DNA of 64,000 nt from Methylobacter sp. (GCA_004299305.1 SCPZ01000096.1:1-64000), one strand, 5' to 3'. Positions 44,629 through 54,423 are shown, numbered from the stretch's first letter. Notes: generated from the letters alone by a model not told the origin. Translations and numbers: made by a program.

Positions 44629-45486
44629 TCAAGCCGCTAATTCAACCGCCGCTCTCAATTTTTTCATCGCATTTTGTTCCAGTTGCCTGATTCTCTCCGC
44701 GGATACGCTGTAGCGTTCAGCAAGCTCATGTAGCGTGGCTTTTTCATCCGCCAACCAGCGACTTGACAAAATATCCAGGCTGCGTTCATCCAGCTCCGCC
44801 ATCGCATCGGCCAATAAATCCTGTTCATGCCCTTCCCAATCTGAATTTTCCAACAGAATCGCAGGATCGGCGCCATGCTGATGGAGGTAACTGGCCGGAG
44901 CAACATAACTTTCTTCCGTTGCTTCATCGACCGGCATATCAAACGACATATCCCTATTGCCCAGGCGTTTTTCCATTTCGTAAACGGCACTCACATCGAC
45001 ATCAAGATCTTTAGCAATCGCCTCCGCCTCATCATTGGACAGCCAGCCTAAATCCAGCTTGGATTTACGCAGGTTAAAAAACAATTTACGTTGCGCCTTG
45101 GTGGTAGCAACTTTTACGATGCCCCAATTTTTAATCACATACTCGTGAATTTCGGCTTTAATCCAATGTACCGCGAAAGAAACCAAACGCACACCAACAT
45201 CAGGATCGAAACGCTTAACGGCTTTCATCAAGCCGATATTGCCTTCCTGTATAATATCCGGCATAGACAATCCATAACCACTATAGCCTCTGGCAACATG
45301 AACCACAAAGCGCAAATTAGTCATAACCAATTCGCGAGCGGCTTCCAAATCGCCGTTATCTCTGAACTTTAAGGCTAACTCGCGTTCCTGTTCTACTGTC
45401 AACTTAGGCATTTGCCTAACGACATTTAAATAGGCATCAAATGTTCCGACCGATAAATTAACAGGCAAAGCTAATGCGTTACTCAT
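44629..45486 (-). CDS. rpoH: heat shock sigma factor sigma-32
   Basis: A 285-residue RpoH. The RpoH box QRKLFFNLRKSK is present, with region 2 (GLSMPDIIQEGNIGLMKAVK) and region 4 (LHELAERYSVSAERIRQLEQ). It follows ftsX on the same strand, as in E. coli, and a CIRCE element lies in its promoter region. Confidence 0.96.
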   Translation of the reverse strand: MSNALALPVNLSVGTFDAYLNVVRQMPKLTVEQERELALKFRDNGDLEAARELVMTNLRFVVHVARGYSGYGLSMPDIIQEGNIGLMKAVKRFDPDVGVRLVSFAVHWIKAEIHEYVIKNWGIVKVATTKAQRKLFFNLRKSKLDLGWLSNDEAEAIAKDLDVDVSAVYEMEKRLGNRDMSFDMPVDEATEESYVAPASYLHQHGADPAILLENSDWEGHEQDLLADAMAELDERSLDILSSRWLADEKATLHELAERYSVSAERIRQLEQNAMKKLRAAVELAA

Positions 45487-45522
45487 TGAGACATCCCTCG
45501 TAGTAAAAAAACTTTTCGAATT

Positions 45523-45549
45523 CTAGCACTCTACAACCAAGAGTGCTAA
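45523..45549. promoter_or_regulatory. CIRCE element upstream of rpoH
   Basis: CTAGCACTC-N9-GAGTGCTAA matches the HrcA-binding consensus TTAGCACTC-N9-GAGTGCTAA with one mismatch. It lies 37 bp before the rpoH ATG and after the ftsX stop. It suggests the HrcA repressor limits sigma-32 synthesis. Confidence 0.85.
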
Positions 45550-45571
45550 TAATTTTATCGATTCCTATTTT

Positions 45572-46567
45572 CTACTCGGGTTTTAATTGCCGAAGCTGGA
45601 AATGAAGCACTATCCACGAACCCACCACACCCAACACAGATGAAATGAATAACAATGCCAATGTTTCAGTAAAGCCTAAAAACAGCACATGGAAAGCTCC
45701 ATCATAAAGCCTGGAAAGATTTTCGACCGGTTGCTTTAAAATCAGCATAATCGTTGTAACAATAAACCATGCCGCTATACCGGAAAAGAAGCCGATCCAA
45801 AAACCGCTGTACAAAAACGGCCTATGAATAAAACCATTAGTAGCCCCCACCAGTTTAGCGATCACCACTTCATCTCGACGATTATGCAATTCCAAGCGTA
45901 TGGTATTAGCCGTAATAAACAACACGCCGGCACCCAGCAACAAGCTTAATAAAGTAACACCGCGCCGCGCCACTTCCATAATGGACTGCAATCGCTTAAC
46001 CCATTGCATATCCATCTGGGCAAAATCAACTTCGGCCATCCGGCCAAAATCATCAAGCAAAGCTTTAAGCGCCTGCTCATTTTCCAATGATTTTTTGGGC
46101 CACACTTGGATAACGATAGGTAAGGGATTTTTTTCCAGGGTTTTTACTGCTTCGCCGAATCCGCTATATGCCTGAAACTCTGCCAACGCCTGTTCCTTGG
46201 TGATGAGTTTAACATCCTGAATGTCGGGGTTTTTCCTGATAGTATTGGCAAAACCGCTCGCCTTTCCCTCTGAAATATCATCTTTAAGGAATAATGAAAT
46301 TTGGTTACTGGCTTCCAAATTGCCTGCCAACTGCTGGAGGTTAGCCACCAAAATATAAAAACCGCTGGCGAGCGAAATCGCAATCGCCAGAACAACTATA
46401 GTCATTGCAGAAGAGAATCGTGACGCGACTAACCGCCCAAGGCTTGAAAACAAGGCATGGGCATGAAGGTTCCGATAAGCATGGAATTTATCGACAAAAT
46501 TACCGCCGGAAATCTTAGTTTGCCAGCGCTGCTCCTGCTTAAGCGGTTTTTTAGTAACATGTTTCAT
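45572..46567 (-). CDS. ftsX: cell division protein FtsX
   Basis: A 331-residue membrane partner of FtsE. A cytoplasmic N-terminal extension is followed by TM1 (about residues 55-80), a periplasmic loop and three C-terminal membrane segments. The start is chosen at MKHVTKKPLK, 3 bp after ftsE. The FtsEX complex activates septal cell-wall hydrolases. Confidence 0.94.
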   Translation of the reverse strand: MKHVTKKPLKQEQRWQTKISGGNFVDKFHAYRNLHAHALFSSLGRLVASRFSSAMTIVVLAIAISLASGFYILVANLQQLAGNLEASNQISLFLKDDISEGKASGFANTIRKNPDIQDVKLITKEQALAEFQAYSGFGEAVKTLEKNPLPIVIQVWPKKSLENEQALKALLDDFGRMAEVDFAQMDMQWVKRLQSIMEVARRGVTLLSLLLGAGVLFITANTIRLELHNRRDEVVIAKLVGATNGFIHRPFLYSGFWIGFFSGIAAWFIVTTIMLILKQPVENLSRLYDGAFHVLFLGFTETLALLFISSVLGVVGSWIVLHFQLRQLKPE

Positions 46568-46570
46568 AAC

Positions 46571-47227
46571 TTAACTCGTAACCAGTTGACCATGATCCAG
46601 CTTTAAGACCCGATGGTTCATTTGGCTAATCAATGAAATGTCATGCGAAGCAATAAATATAGTGACGCCAACCTGTTGAAACTGCTCAAACAAATGCATT
46701 ATTTCAGCGGACAGTTCAGGATCAAGATTCCCGGTCGGCTCATCGGCCACAATCAACGGCGGTTTATTAACCACCGCTCGAGCAATCCCAACCCGCTGTT
46801 GCTCGCCACCGGACAAGACGGCGGGATATTTTCTTTCCTTACCTAATAGCCCAACTTTGTCCAACGAAGCTCTCACCCTTCGGGAAACTTCGTGGTGTCC
46901 GTAACCCGCTATCACTAACGGCAATGCCACATTATCAAAAACCGTTCTATCCTGTAGCAGCTTGTAATCTTGGAAAATCAAACCTACTTTCCTGCGTATA
47001 TACGGAACCTGCCTGTCTTTAGCCAAGTTAAGATTTTGACCGTCCAATAAAACCTGTCCCCGACTGCAACGCTCAATAACCGCAATCAGTTTCAATAATG
47101 TGCTTTTTCCTGCGCCTGAATGCCCCGTCAGGAAAGCCATTTCCCCACGCTCCAGATGAAAACTGACATTACGTAATACATCACCTGCTTCAGGGTACCT
47201 CATACTGACATTATCGAACTTTAACAT
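46571..47227 (-). CDS. ftsE: cell division ATP-binding protein FtsE
   Basis: A 218-residue ABC ATPase with Walker A GHSGAGKSTLL, signature LSGGEQQRVGIARA and Walker B IVADEPTGNLD. It lies 8 bp downstream of the CtaA-FtsY fusion gene, keeping the ftsY-ftsE-ftsX order. Confidence 0.96.
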   Translation of the reverse strand: MLKFDNVSMRYPEAGDVLRNVSFHLERGEMAFLTGHSGAGKSTLLKLIAVIERCSRGQVLLDGQNLNLAKDRQVPYIRRKVGLIFQDYKLLQDRTVFDNVALPLVIAGYGHHEVSRRVRASLDKVGLLGKERKYPAVLSGGEQQRVGIARAVVNKPPLIVADEPTGNLDPELSAEIMHLFEQFQQVGVTIFIASHDISLISQMNHRVLKLDHGQLVTS

Positions 47228-47235
47228 AGGTTTTT

Positions 47236-49242
47236 TTAGTCTTTGACAAACAACGCATTCACAAAAGCATCGGCATCGAAATCCTGTAGATCGTCAATAC
47301 CTTCGCCTATTCCTATAAAACGAATCGGGATCCCAAACTGTTTGGCCAACGCGAAAATAACACCGCCTTTTGCCGTACCGTCAAGCTTGGTCAGGGCCAT
47401 GCCTGTCAATTCAACAGTTTCATTAAACAGTTTCGCTTGCGATAAGGCATTCTGTCCAGTGCCGGCATCCAATACCAACAGCACTTCATGCGGCGCTGTT
47501 TCATCCAGCTTACTGATAATCCGTTTTACTTTTTTCAATTCGTCCATCAGGTTGGATTTGGTATGTAAGCGTCCGGCTGTATCGGCAATTAAAACATCAA
47601 TGCCTTTGGCCTGCGCAGACTGCACACCATCATAAATAACGGATGCCGAATCGGCTCCGGTATGCTGAGCTACCACATGAATATTATTACGTTCGCCCCA
47701 GGTTTGTAATTGCTCGACAGCCGCAGCCCTAAACGTATCCCCAGCGGCTAACATCACACTATGGCCTTGTCCCTGCAAGCGTTTAGCCAGCTTGCCGATG
47801 GTGGTGGTTTTGCCCGCCCCATTGACCCCGACAACCAAAATAACAAAAGGTTTGTCCTGTTTGGGGATATGCAGGTTCTTGCTGCACGGCTGAAGCATAC
47901 TCAGCAATTCCTGCTTTAAAGCGGCTGATAATGCCTCACCGTCATTGAGCTGATGCCGTTCAACACTGTCAGTCAAGCGTTTGATAATTTCCGTGGTTGC
48001 ATCGACGCCGACATCGGCCATTAACAAACTGGCTTCAATGGCTTCCAGCAAATCCTCGTCAATTCCTTTTTGGCCTAAAGGAATATGAGCCAATACCCCG
48101 CTAAGCCCTGAACGGGTACGCTTTAGCTGTGTCTTAAGGCGTAGATATAACGACTCGGGCTCCGCTAGCGGATAAGCTTCCTCCGCTACGGCTTCCTGTT
48201 GCGGCTCGACCTCTACGTCAGGTTGCGCCTCTTCAACATAAGCATGTCGACTGTAAAAACTGATGGCAATCAACGGCAACATTAATAATGCTGCAAAAGC
48301 ATTATGGACTACCGCCGCCCATAATGGTTCGCCGAGCTTAATTCCGATAATGCCGGAACCAATCTGTAGCAACAACAACACGCTCAGCCATAAACCGGCT
48401 CGTCTTAGCCGTTTTGGATGGTGTGCCGATGTTGCGTTCAACATCAACAAAGTGAGCACGATAAAACAAACCAGCGCACCGACCCTATGCAGCCAGTTTG
48501 CGGCAACTTGGGCATCGAATGCTATGACACCGGTATAACCTGTGTTTAATCCGCTAAAGAAATCCAACGCTGTTTGATAATCGGCTTTAGGCCACCATGA
48601 GCCATTGCACTGAGGAAAGCCTGAACAGCTTAAAGCCGCATAGTTAGAGCTGACCCAGCCGCCTAAAGCAATTTCTATAAATAACGCCGCCATTGCAAAC
48701 CGGGCAAATATCACTAAACCACTGCCGCGCACAGCTAATAGCGATTCTTTTAGGTTAACTCGCAAATGCAGCCAGAACAGCAGCCAAAACGTCATCATGC
48801 CCAACAGTAAATGGCCGGTCACAACAATGGGCATAACATGTAGTTTTACCGACAACATACCTAAAGTCGCCTGTAAGCCTACCAAAACGAGCAGAATCAA
48901 TGCGGCAGTAATAACCGCCAAGCGGTTTTGCTGTTCACGCCACGAAAACAGGGCAAGTAACAAGACAGCCATCCCTAAAATTGCTGCCAGATAACGATGA
49001 CTCATTTCCTTCCAGGCTAAGGCAATATCGGGCGTCTGTCCGGGAAATGCTTTCGCCGCCTCTGCTATAAAATCAGCATGACCGCTAACCTTGCCCTGAG
49101 CGAAATCGAAGGGAATGACCTGCCCATAACATCCCGGCCAATCCGGGCAGCCCAACCCTGCCCCGGATAACCGGACGTATGATCCGATTATGATAACTAT
49201 TAAAGCTAAAACAACGCTAAAGAGAGTTATTCTTCTAAACAT
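47236..49242 (-). CDS. heme A synthase (CtaA) fused to SRP receptor FtsY
   Basis: A single 668-residue frame joins two complete proteins. Residues 1-330 are CtaA/COX15: eight membrane segments, the four heme-binding histidines in MSHRYLA, TGHLLLG, WLHRVG and VVHNAFA, and loop cysteine pairs (GCPDWPGC, SCSGFPQC). Residues 335-365 are an acidic linker resembling a short FtsY A domain. Residues 370-668 are the FtsY NG domain: GVNGAGKTTTIGK, DTFRAAAVEQL, DTAGRLHTK and TKLDGTAKGG. CtaA has both ends in the cytoplasm, so FtsY would face the correct side. No ATG lies between the parts until residue 408, inside the N domain. Residues 45-51 (PFDFAQGK) look repeat-derived. ctaB is not adjacent. Confidence 0.92.
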   Translation of the reverse strand: MFRRITLFSVVLALIVIIIGSYVRLSGAGLGCPDWPGCYGQVIPFDFAQGKVSGHADFIAEAAKAFPGQTPDIALAWKEMSHRYLAAILGMAVLLLALFSWREQQNRLAVITAALILLVLVGLQATLGMLSVKLHVMPIVVTGHLLLGMMTFWLLFWLHLRVNLKESLLAVRGSGLVIFARFAMAALFIEIALGGWVSSNYAALSCSGFPQCNGSWWPKADYQTALDFFSGLNTGYTGVIAFDAQVAANWLHRVGALVCFIVLTLLMLNATSAHHPKRLRRAGLWLSVLLLLQIGSGIIGIKLGEPLWAAVVHNAFAALLMLPLIAISFYSRHAYVEEAQPDVEVEPQQEAVAEEAYPLAEPESLYLRLKTQLKRTRSGLSGVLAHIPLGQKGIDEDLLEAIEASLLMADVGVDATTEIIKRLTDSVERHQLNDGEALSAALKQELLSMLQPCSKNLHIPKQDKPFVILVVGVNGAGKTTTIGKLAKRLQGQGHSVMLAAGDTFRAAAVEQLQTWGERNNIHVVAQHTGADSASVIYDGVQSAQAKGIDVLIADTAGRLHTKSNLMDELKKVKRIISKLDETAPHEVLLVLDAGTGQNALSQAKLFNETVELTGMALTKLDGTAKGGVIFALAKQFGIPIRFIGIGEGIDDLQDFDADAFVNALFVKD

Positions 49243-49254
49243 TTTATTTTTCCA

Positions 49255-49854
49255 CTATCCGATTTGTGAGATTCGTAAAAGATGCATAAGGTCGCTTTTT
49301 ACCTTGTAAGGATCAAACCCCGGCTCATACTGCATCATTAAGTTACCCAGCGGGTCCATTAACAGCAGCATCCCGTCAGGAATATTACCGTGCCTGATTG
49401 CGGCAATTTTCTTGATAACGGCATCGTTGGCTTTGACTCTTAATAAGGTCTGGTCATCTTGCCACCATTTACTCGCTGTTTCCGGTGCAACATCCTGTAA
49501 AACGATGGCTATTCGACGTGTACGAGTCAATTCCTTATTTAACATTAAGCGTAATTGCTTGGTTTTATGAATCGCGTCAATACATACCTCATTACAGTCG
49601 CCGTTTGGGATAACGTTTACCAACAGCCAATGCCCGGTAAGTTCAGACATATTATCCGTTGAAAACGGGTCGAAACCGCTTAGGTCGCCACGTTCCGTTG
49701 TCAATGGCGGCGTTATTAACTGCCCATTGTTAGTTTGCCCCTTTAACAGTTGCGGATTTTCTTTTAATCCCCAGGCTATCAAAAACGGAATGACGGACAT
49801 TCCAAAAATACTCAGGATTAATATATGATTTTTCTTCTTTTGATTATGCATCAT
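49255..49854 (-). CDS. SCO-like thioredoxin-fold protein of the cox cluster
   Basis: A 199-residue protein with one N-terminal membrane anchor (HILILSIFGMSVIPFLIAWG) and a periplasmic thioredoxin-like domain. DCNEVCIDAIHKT has the CxxxC spacing of SCO copper chaperones. The typical SCO distal histidine is not clear. Proteins of this kind sit between SURF1 and CtaA in many proteobacteria and probably assist oxidase assembly. It overlaps the SURF1 gene by 11 bp. Confidence 0.8.
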   Translation of the reverse strand: MMHNQKKKNHILILSIFGMSVIPFLIAWGLKENPQLLKGQTNNGQLITPPLTTERGDLSGFDPFSTDNMSELTGHWLLVNVIPNGDCNEVCIDAIHKTKQLRLMLNKELTRTRRIAIVLQDVAPETASKWWQDDQTLLRVKANDAVIKKIAAIRHGNIPDGMLLLMDPLGNLMMQYEPGFDPYKVKSDLMHLLRISQIG

Positions 49855-50554
49855 TATTTTTAAAGCTATACCAAATAAACAATATCGTTAGTGTCAATGC
49901 CAATGCAAACCACTGAACTGCATAGGCCGTATGTTGTTCGGGCAGCATAATGGTTGAGGCGTGCCATTCCCGTTTAAATCCGTCAGGCAGCTCCTTAGCT
50001 AGCTCGACCTGGAATTGAAATAATGGATAGCCTATTTTTTTAGCTAACACATTACTATCAACCACCTGTACTACCGAGGGCCACCCCTCCGTTGGCGTTT
50101 CCGCCCCCGCTAATTTTATACCAACGCCGGGGAAATTATTAATCCGCCCGGTAATAATTGCTTGCGCCTGATTAATCTGTAAGTCGGGAAGAGCCGATCG
50201 ATCATGATTTAAAGGAATCCAGCCCCTGTTCACTAAAACAGCCTTGGTTTCCCCGGTCAATACCAACGGCGTCAACACAAAATAACCTGCTTTCCCGTCG
50301 CTGATTTGATTATCTATCAAAAATTGATGTTCTACGTCGTAACGCCCCGAAACTTCAACTTTCCTGTATCTTAGCGCCTCTGTATTATTTTCAATAATCG
50401 TCGACAAATGCAGGGTTTCAGTTGCGGCCGCTTGTTCTTGCAACTGGAGGAATACGCGTTTTTGTTCTGAACGGTCTAATTGCCACATGCCTAACGCAAG
50501 CAGTACAGACAACAGGCACAAATAAACTAGGGTTGGAATAATTTTAAACTTCAT
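49844..50554 (-). CDS. SURF1 family cytochrome oxidase assembly protein
   Basis: A 236-residue SURF1 protein with a membrane segment at each end (residues about 5-25 and 210-230) and a periplasmic middle: GRYDVEHQFLIDNQ, GYFVLTPLVL and VLVNRGWIPLN are conserved. It helps place heme a in oxidase subunit I. First gene of the SURF1-SCO-ctaA::ftsY-ftsE-ftsX run. Confidence 0.92.
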   Translation of the reverse strand: MKFKIIPTLVYLCLLSVLLALGMWQLDRSEQKRVFLQLQEQAAATETLHLSTIIENNTEALRYRKVEVSGRYDVEHQFLIDNQISDGKAGYFVLTPLVLTGETKAVLVNRGWIPLNHDRSALPDLQINQAQAIITGRINNFPGVGIKLAGAETPTEGWPSVVQVVDSNVLAKKIGYPLFQFQVELAKELPDGFKREWHASTIMLPEQHTAYAVQWFALALTLTILFIWYSFKNNDA

Positions 50555-50649
50555 TGAATTGTCATCATGCTTTTTTTCTTTATCCTATTGGCACAATCAC
50601 CTAAATAACCGAGAATACAAAAACCTTAGACATCAACATCACACCATTT

Positions 50650-50898
50650 ATGATTATAAAAAGTATCGTTATTATCGCCTTTATCTTGATAATTATCAGC
50701 CTGGGCTCGGCACTATTCCATTTGGTCACATACAAAAATCAGGAACAATCCGAAAAAACAGTCAAAGCACTGACCTTTCGCATTACCCTTTCAATTGTAT
50801 TATTTATTTTTATTTTTATAGCCTTTGCAACCGGCATATTCACGCCTCATGGAATCGGCGCTCGAATGCATCAAACAACAACAGTTCCGGTCAAGTAA
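50650..50898 (+). CDS. twin transmembrane protein (DUF2909)
   Basis: An 82-residue DUF2909 protein with two membrane helices (IIKSIVIIAFILIIISLGSA and LSIVLFIFIFIAFATG). It lies on the opposite strand between coxC and SURF1, the usual place for this family in cox clusters. Probably linked to oxidase assembly; function not established. Confidence 0.85.
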   Translation: MIIKSIVIIAFILIIISLGSALFHLVTYKNQEQSEKTVKALTFRITLSIVLFIFIFIAFATGIFTPHGIGARMHQTTTVPVK

Positions 50899-50915
50899 AC
50901 CAAAAACTGCAATTA

Positions 50916-51087
50916 TCCACGAAAAACACGAAAAGCACGAAAGACACAAAATAAATCAACATGCTGTAATTATTCGGCCACTCACCATTTGGCTGGCAAA
51001 CCTACAGTTTGGTATTATTTTGAAAATTTTCGTGCTTTTTTCGTGTCGCCTAGAGGCACCTACTTTTGGCTTTCGTGCTTTTCGTGA
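50916..51087. repeat. TCCACGAAA-type inverted repeat, copy 3
   Basis: Same ends and same AT-rich centre as 19072-19201 (both contain TTTGGTAT and TTTGAAAATTTTCGTGC). The right arm is interrupted at about 51046-51072 by TCGCCTAGAGGCACCTACTT, similar to the 27-bp nested module elsewhere. Confidence 0.8.
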
Positions 51088-51110
51088 ACAAAATAATCAA
51101 CCATTCCGAC

Positions 51111-51146
51111 AAAAAAAAAGCGCTGTCTGCTAGACAGCGCTTTTTT
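51111..51146. terminator. bidirectional intrinsic terminator
   Basis: AAAAAGCGCTGTCT and AGACAGCGCTTTTTT form a strong hairpin with A/T runs. It ends the cox operon after coxC and also faces the DUF2909 gene from the other side. Confidence 0.92.
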
Positions 51147-51163
51147 GGGTGTAGCTGTTTAGA

Positions 51164-52027
51164 TTAAATTACATATACAAATACAAATAATCCTAACCAT
51201 ACCACGTCAACAAAATGCCAATACCAAGCTGCGGCTTCAAACGCAAAATGGTTTTCCGGTTTGAAATGGCCTTTCCAACTACGAAATAACACAACGCTCA
51301 GTATGATAGCACCTACGCAAACGTGAAAACCGTGAAAGCCGGTCAACATGAAGAAGGTAGATCCATAAATACCTGAACCCAAAGTTAAACCCATTTCGGT
51401 ATAAGCTTCGTGATACTCGAATGCTTGAAAACACACGAACAACAGCCCCAAACCGACAGTAGCCGCTAAACCTTTAATTAATTGGTCACGATTCTTTGCA
51501 AGCAAGCCATGATGCGCCCAAGTACAAGTTACGCCGCTGCTTAACAAGATTAAAGTATTCAGGAAAGGCACTCCCCATGCTCCCATCGCCTCAAACTCGC
51601 CACCGACTTTACCTGGACCGTTGGTAGGCCAAACCGCTTCAAAAGAAGGCCACAATAGCTCTTTCGTTGCGGCTCCAGTGCCTTCACCACCCAACCAGGG
51701 CACAGACAAATTACGTGTGTACCAAAGCGTGCCGAAAAAAACGGCAAAAAACATGATTTCCGAAAAGATAAACCACATCATCCCCATACGATAGGAAACA
51801 CCTACCTGCGTACTATACATGCCTGATTCACTTTCCCCAGACTGTAAAGTAAACCATCCGGCAAGCATGACAATAAACACAACCAGACCCAGCACCATCA
51901 GGGTTGGGCCGATAGATGAACCATTTAGATAATTTGCAAATCCAGCCAACATAGTCACTAAACCGGCAGTGCCAATGACAGGCCAGGTAGCTTTATGCGG
52001 AATGTAATAAGCATCACTTGTAGACAT
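51164..52027 (-). CDS. coxC: cytochrome c oxidase subunit III
   Basis: A 287-residue subunit III with seven predicted membrane helices. WFIFSEIMFFAVFFGTLWY and FMLTGFHGFHVCVGAIIL are conserved, and the end WHFVDVVWLGLFVFVYV is typical. Last gene of coxB-ctaD-small-ctaG-coxC, followed by a terminator. Confidence 0.96.
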   Translation of the reverse strand: MSTSDAYYIPHKATWPVIGTAGLVTMLAGFANYLNGSSIGPTLMVLGLVVFIVMLAGWFTLQSGESESGMYSTQVGVSYRMGMMWFIFSEIMFFAVFFGTLWYTRNLSVPWLGGEGTGAATKELLWPSFEAVWPTNGPGKVGGEFEAMGAWGVPFLNTLILLSSGVTCTWAHHGLLAKNRDQLIKGLAATVGLGLLFVCFQAFEYHEAYTEMGLTLGSGIYGSTFFMLTGFHGFHVCVGAIILSVVLFRSWKGHFKPENHFAFEAAAWYWHFVDVVWLGLFVFVYVI

Positions 52028-52039
52028 AAACTTCCCCTA

Positions 52040-52585
52040 TTATTTTTTCACTGATGTTTCAGTATTATCAAAAAATGTATATGCAAGTGTAATTGTTTTG
52101 TATTTCTCAGGTAATTCAGGATTAACAACAAAACGCACCGGCATGGTCCTTCCTTCTCGCGCTTTGAATGTCTGTTCTGAAAAACAAAAACACTCTGTTT
52201 TTTTAAAAAATTCAGCAACCGCTCCGGGAGAAATACTTGGAATCGCCCGGGCAACCATTACTTTATCGGTCTTATTTTCCGCATAAAAATTCACCGTATA
52301 ATATTCACCGGGATGAACTTTTAATTTATTTATTTCCGAACGAAACACCATCGGTGTAGCTTCATTCAGCGACGTCATAAATTCTACGGTAATTTCTCTG
52401 TTTTTATCAACTTCGTAGCTAACTTCCTTAATTGCGGACGATTCGACTTTTCCGTTGAGTCCTGTCACTTCACATAAAACATCATAAAGCGGAACAAGGG
52501 CATAGCCAAAACCAAACATTCCCAGTACAACAAACACCAATATCCGAACTAACTTAGCGTTTTTTTGAGTAACGCCTTCCTTCAT
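52040..52585 (-). CDS. ctaG: cytochrome c oxidase assembly protein CtaG/Cox11
   Basis: A 181-residue Cox11 copper chaperone for the CuB site. One N-terminal membrane helix ends at [19 protein letters not shown], and [12 protein letters not shown] holds the CxC copper-binding cysteines. The start overlaps a 32-residue membrane peptide gene by 4 bp. Confidence 0.95.
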   Translation of the reverse strand: MKEGVTQKNAKLVRILVFVVLGMFGFGYALVPLYDVLCEVTGLNGKVESSAIKEVSYEVDKNREITVEFMTSLNEATPMVFRSEINKLKVHPGEYYTVNFYAENKTDKVMVARAIPSISPGAVAEFFKKTECFCFSEQTFKAREGRTMPVRFVVNPELPEKYKTITLAYTFFDNTETSVKK

Positions 52586-52680
52586 TGAGAAACTGCTCTT
52601 ATTACTGCAAAAACATAAATAGCGACAGCAATTGCAGTCAAGACCACTGCTGTCAATATATTTTTTTGTTTGGTATTCAT
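52582..52680 (-). CDS. 32-residue membrane peptide of the cox operon
   Basis: A short frame ([20 protein letters not shown] and onward) with one hydrophobic helix, between ctaD and ctaG. Its TGA overlaps the ctaG ATG. AGGTAG precedes its start. Small single-helix proteins occur at this place in other cox operons and are thought to help assembly. Confidence 0.75.
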   Translation of the reverse strand: MNTKQKNILTAVVLTAIAVAIYVFAVIRAVSQ

Positions 52681-52714
52681 TATTCTACCTGATACGTTAT
52701 CTAAGCCCGCAGGG

Positions 52715-52739
52715 TGCCGGGCAGGAAAAAAGCCCGGCA
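52715..52739. repeat. hairpin between ctaD and the small cox gene
   Basis: TGCCGGGC and GCCCGGCA pair around a 9-base loop directly after ctaD. It has no T-run in the minus direction, so it probably shapes or stabilises the transcript rather than ending it. Confidence 0.6.
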
Positions 52740-52752
52740 TGAATTGCAACAC

Positions 52753-54369
52753 CTAGATATGTTCAGTAGGTATAACTGTTGGTGGCGTAGTAAACGAATG
52801 GTAAGGCGGTGGCGACGGTAAAGTCCACTCCAAACTATGCTTGGCAGCCTCTTCCCACACTTCAGCAGTTACCTTTTCGCCGGTTCCGCCCTTGATTGTA
52901 TCGATAACGATATACAAGAACAGTAATTGGCTGACACCGAATATGAAACCGCCAATACTGGAAATCATATTCCAGTCCGCAAACTGAACGGCATAATCAG
53001 GAATTCTGCGCGGCATCCCGGCAAGCCCCAAGAAATGCTGAGGAAAAAATAAAACGTTTACTGAAATAACCGACAACCAAAAGTGCAAACGACCGATTCT
53101 TTCGTCATACATGTGCCCGGTCCATTTAGGCAACCAAAAATAACCGGCAGCCATCAAGATAAACACAGAAGCAGGAACCAGCGTGTAATGAAAATGCGCA
53201 ACGATAAAATAAGTGTCGTGATACTGGAAATCAACCGGCGCAACAGACATCATTAAACCTGTGAATCCGCCCATCGTAAACAAAACAACGAAAGCAATAC
53301 TAAACAGCATCGGTGTTTCAAAAGTCATCGAACCTTTCCACATTGTTGCTGTCCAGTTGAAAACTTTAACCCCGGTAGGAATTGCAATTAACATGGTTGC
53401 ATACATGAAATACAACTCACCAGCTATCGGCATGCCCACTGTAAACATGTGATGCGCCCAAACGATGAATGACAAAAATGCAATTGCGGCAGTCGCATAA
53501 ACCATTGAACTATAACCAAACAAAGGCTTACGGGCAAATACCGGAATAATGGTAGAAGCAACCCCAAATGTAGGCAGAATCATTACATAGACTTCAGGAT
53601 GACCAAAGAACCAGAAAATGTGCTGATAAAGAACCGGATCACCGCCACCTGCTGCATCAAAAAAGCTGGTATCGAAAAATCTGTCTGTCAGCAACATGGT
53701 CACTGCACCGGCAAAAACCGGCATGATAGCAATCAACAGGAAAGCGGTAATCAACCAAGTCCAAACAAACATCGGCATTTTCATTAAGGTCATGCCGGGA
53801 GCGCGCATATTGAAAATAGTTGCAATGATGTTAATGGCGCCCATGATTGACGAGATGCCCAGTAAATGCACAGAGAAAATCGCAAACGGCAATGCCTTAC
53901 CGGTTTGCAATACCAATGGCGGATACAACGTCCAACCGCTGGCAGGCGCACCGCCTTCCATGAACAAGGTGCTGGCCAGCAATAGAACACCGGCAACCAA
54001 CATCCAGAAACTCATGTTATTCATCCGCGGCAATGCCATATCAGGCGCGCCGATCATCATTGGAATCATCCAGTTGGCTAAACCTACGAATGCCGGCATA
54101 ACTGCACCGAATACCATAACCAAGGCGTGCATAGTGGTCATTGAATTGAAGAACTGGGGATTAACAAACTGCATACCCGGTTCAAATAGTTCGGCGCGAA
54201 TAACCATTGCCATTGCGCCGCCGACAAAAAACATCGCCAGTGCAAACAGCAAATATAACGTACCGATATCTTTATGATTGGTGGTAATAATCCATCTTAA
54301 GAGCCCCTTAGCAGGACCATGATCGTGATGATCGTGATGATCATCATGTTCAGCGACTACAGCAGACAT
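52753..54369 (-). CDS. ctaD: cytochrome c oxidase subunit I
   Basis: A 538-residue heme-copper oxidase subunit. [14 protein letters not shown] holds the CuB histidine and the cross-linked tyrosine; [12 protein letters not shown] gives two more CuB histidines; [14 protein letters not shown] gives the heme ligands. The N-terminus is histidine-rich ([12 protein letters not shown]), a local oddity. It follows coxB after 54 bp. Confidence 0.97.
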   Translation of the reverse strand: MSAVVAEHDDHHDHHDHGPAKGLLRWIITTNHKDIGTLYLLFALAMFFVGGAMAMVIRAELFEPGMQFVNPQFFNSMTTMHALVMVFGAVMPAFVGLANWMIPMMIGAPDMALPRMNNMSFWMLVAGVLLLASTLFMEGGAPASGWTLYPPLVLQTGKALPFAIFSVHLLGISSIMGAINIIATIFNMRAPGMTLMKMPMFVWTWLITAFLLIAIMPVFAGAVTMLLTDRFFDTSFFDAAGGGDPVLYQHIFWFFGHPEVYVMILPTFGVASTIIPVFARKPLFGYSSMVYATAAIAFLSFIVWAHHMFTVGMPIAGELYFMYATMLIAIPTGVKVFNWTATMWKGSMTFETPMLFSIAFVVLFTMGGFTGLMMSVAPVDFQYHDTYFIVAHFHYTLVPASVFILMAAGYFWLPKWTGHMYDERIGRLHFWLSVISVNVLFFPQHFLGLAGMPRRIPDYAVQFADWNMISSIGGFIFGVSQLLFLYIVIDTIKGGTGEKVTAEVWEEAAKHSLEWTLPSPPPYHSFTTPPTVIPTEHI

Positions 54370-54423
54370 ATTTTATACCTCTTGAAACTATAAAAAAGAT
54401 TAGATCGATAACAACGCAATGAC

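Noticed and set aside
53696-54277. A 193-codon plus-strand frame opposite ctaD
   Set aside because: The minus strand encodes a fully conserved oxidase subunit I; the antisense frame has no ribosome site or family.
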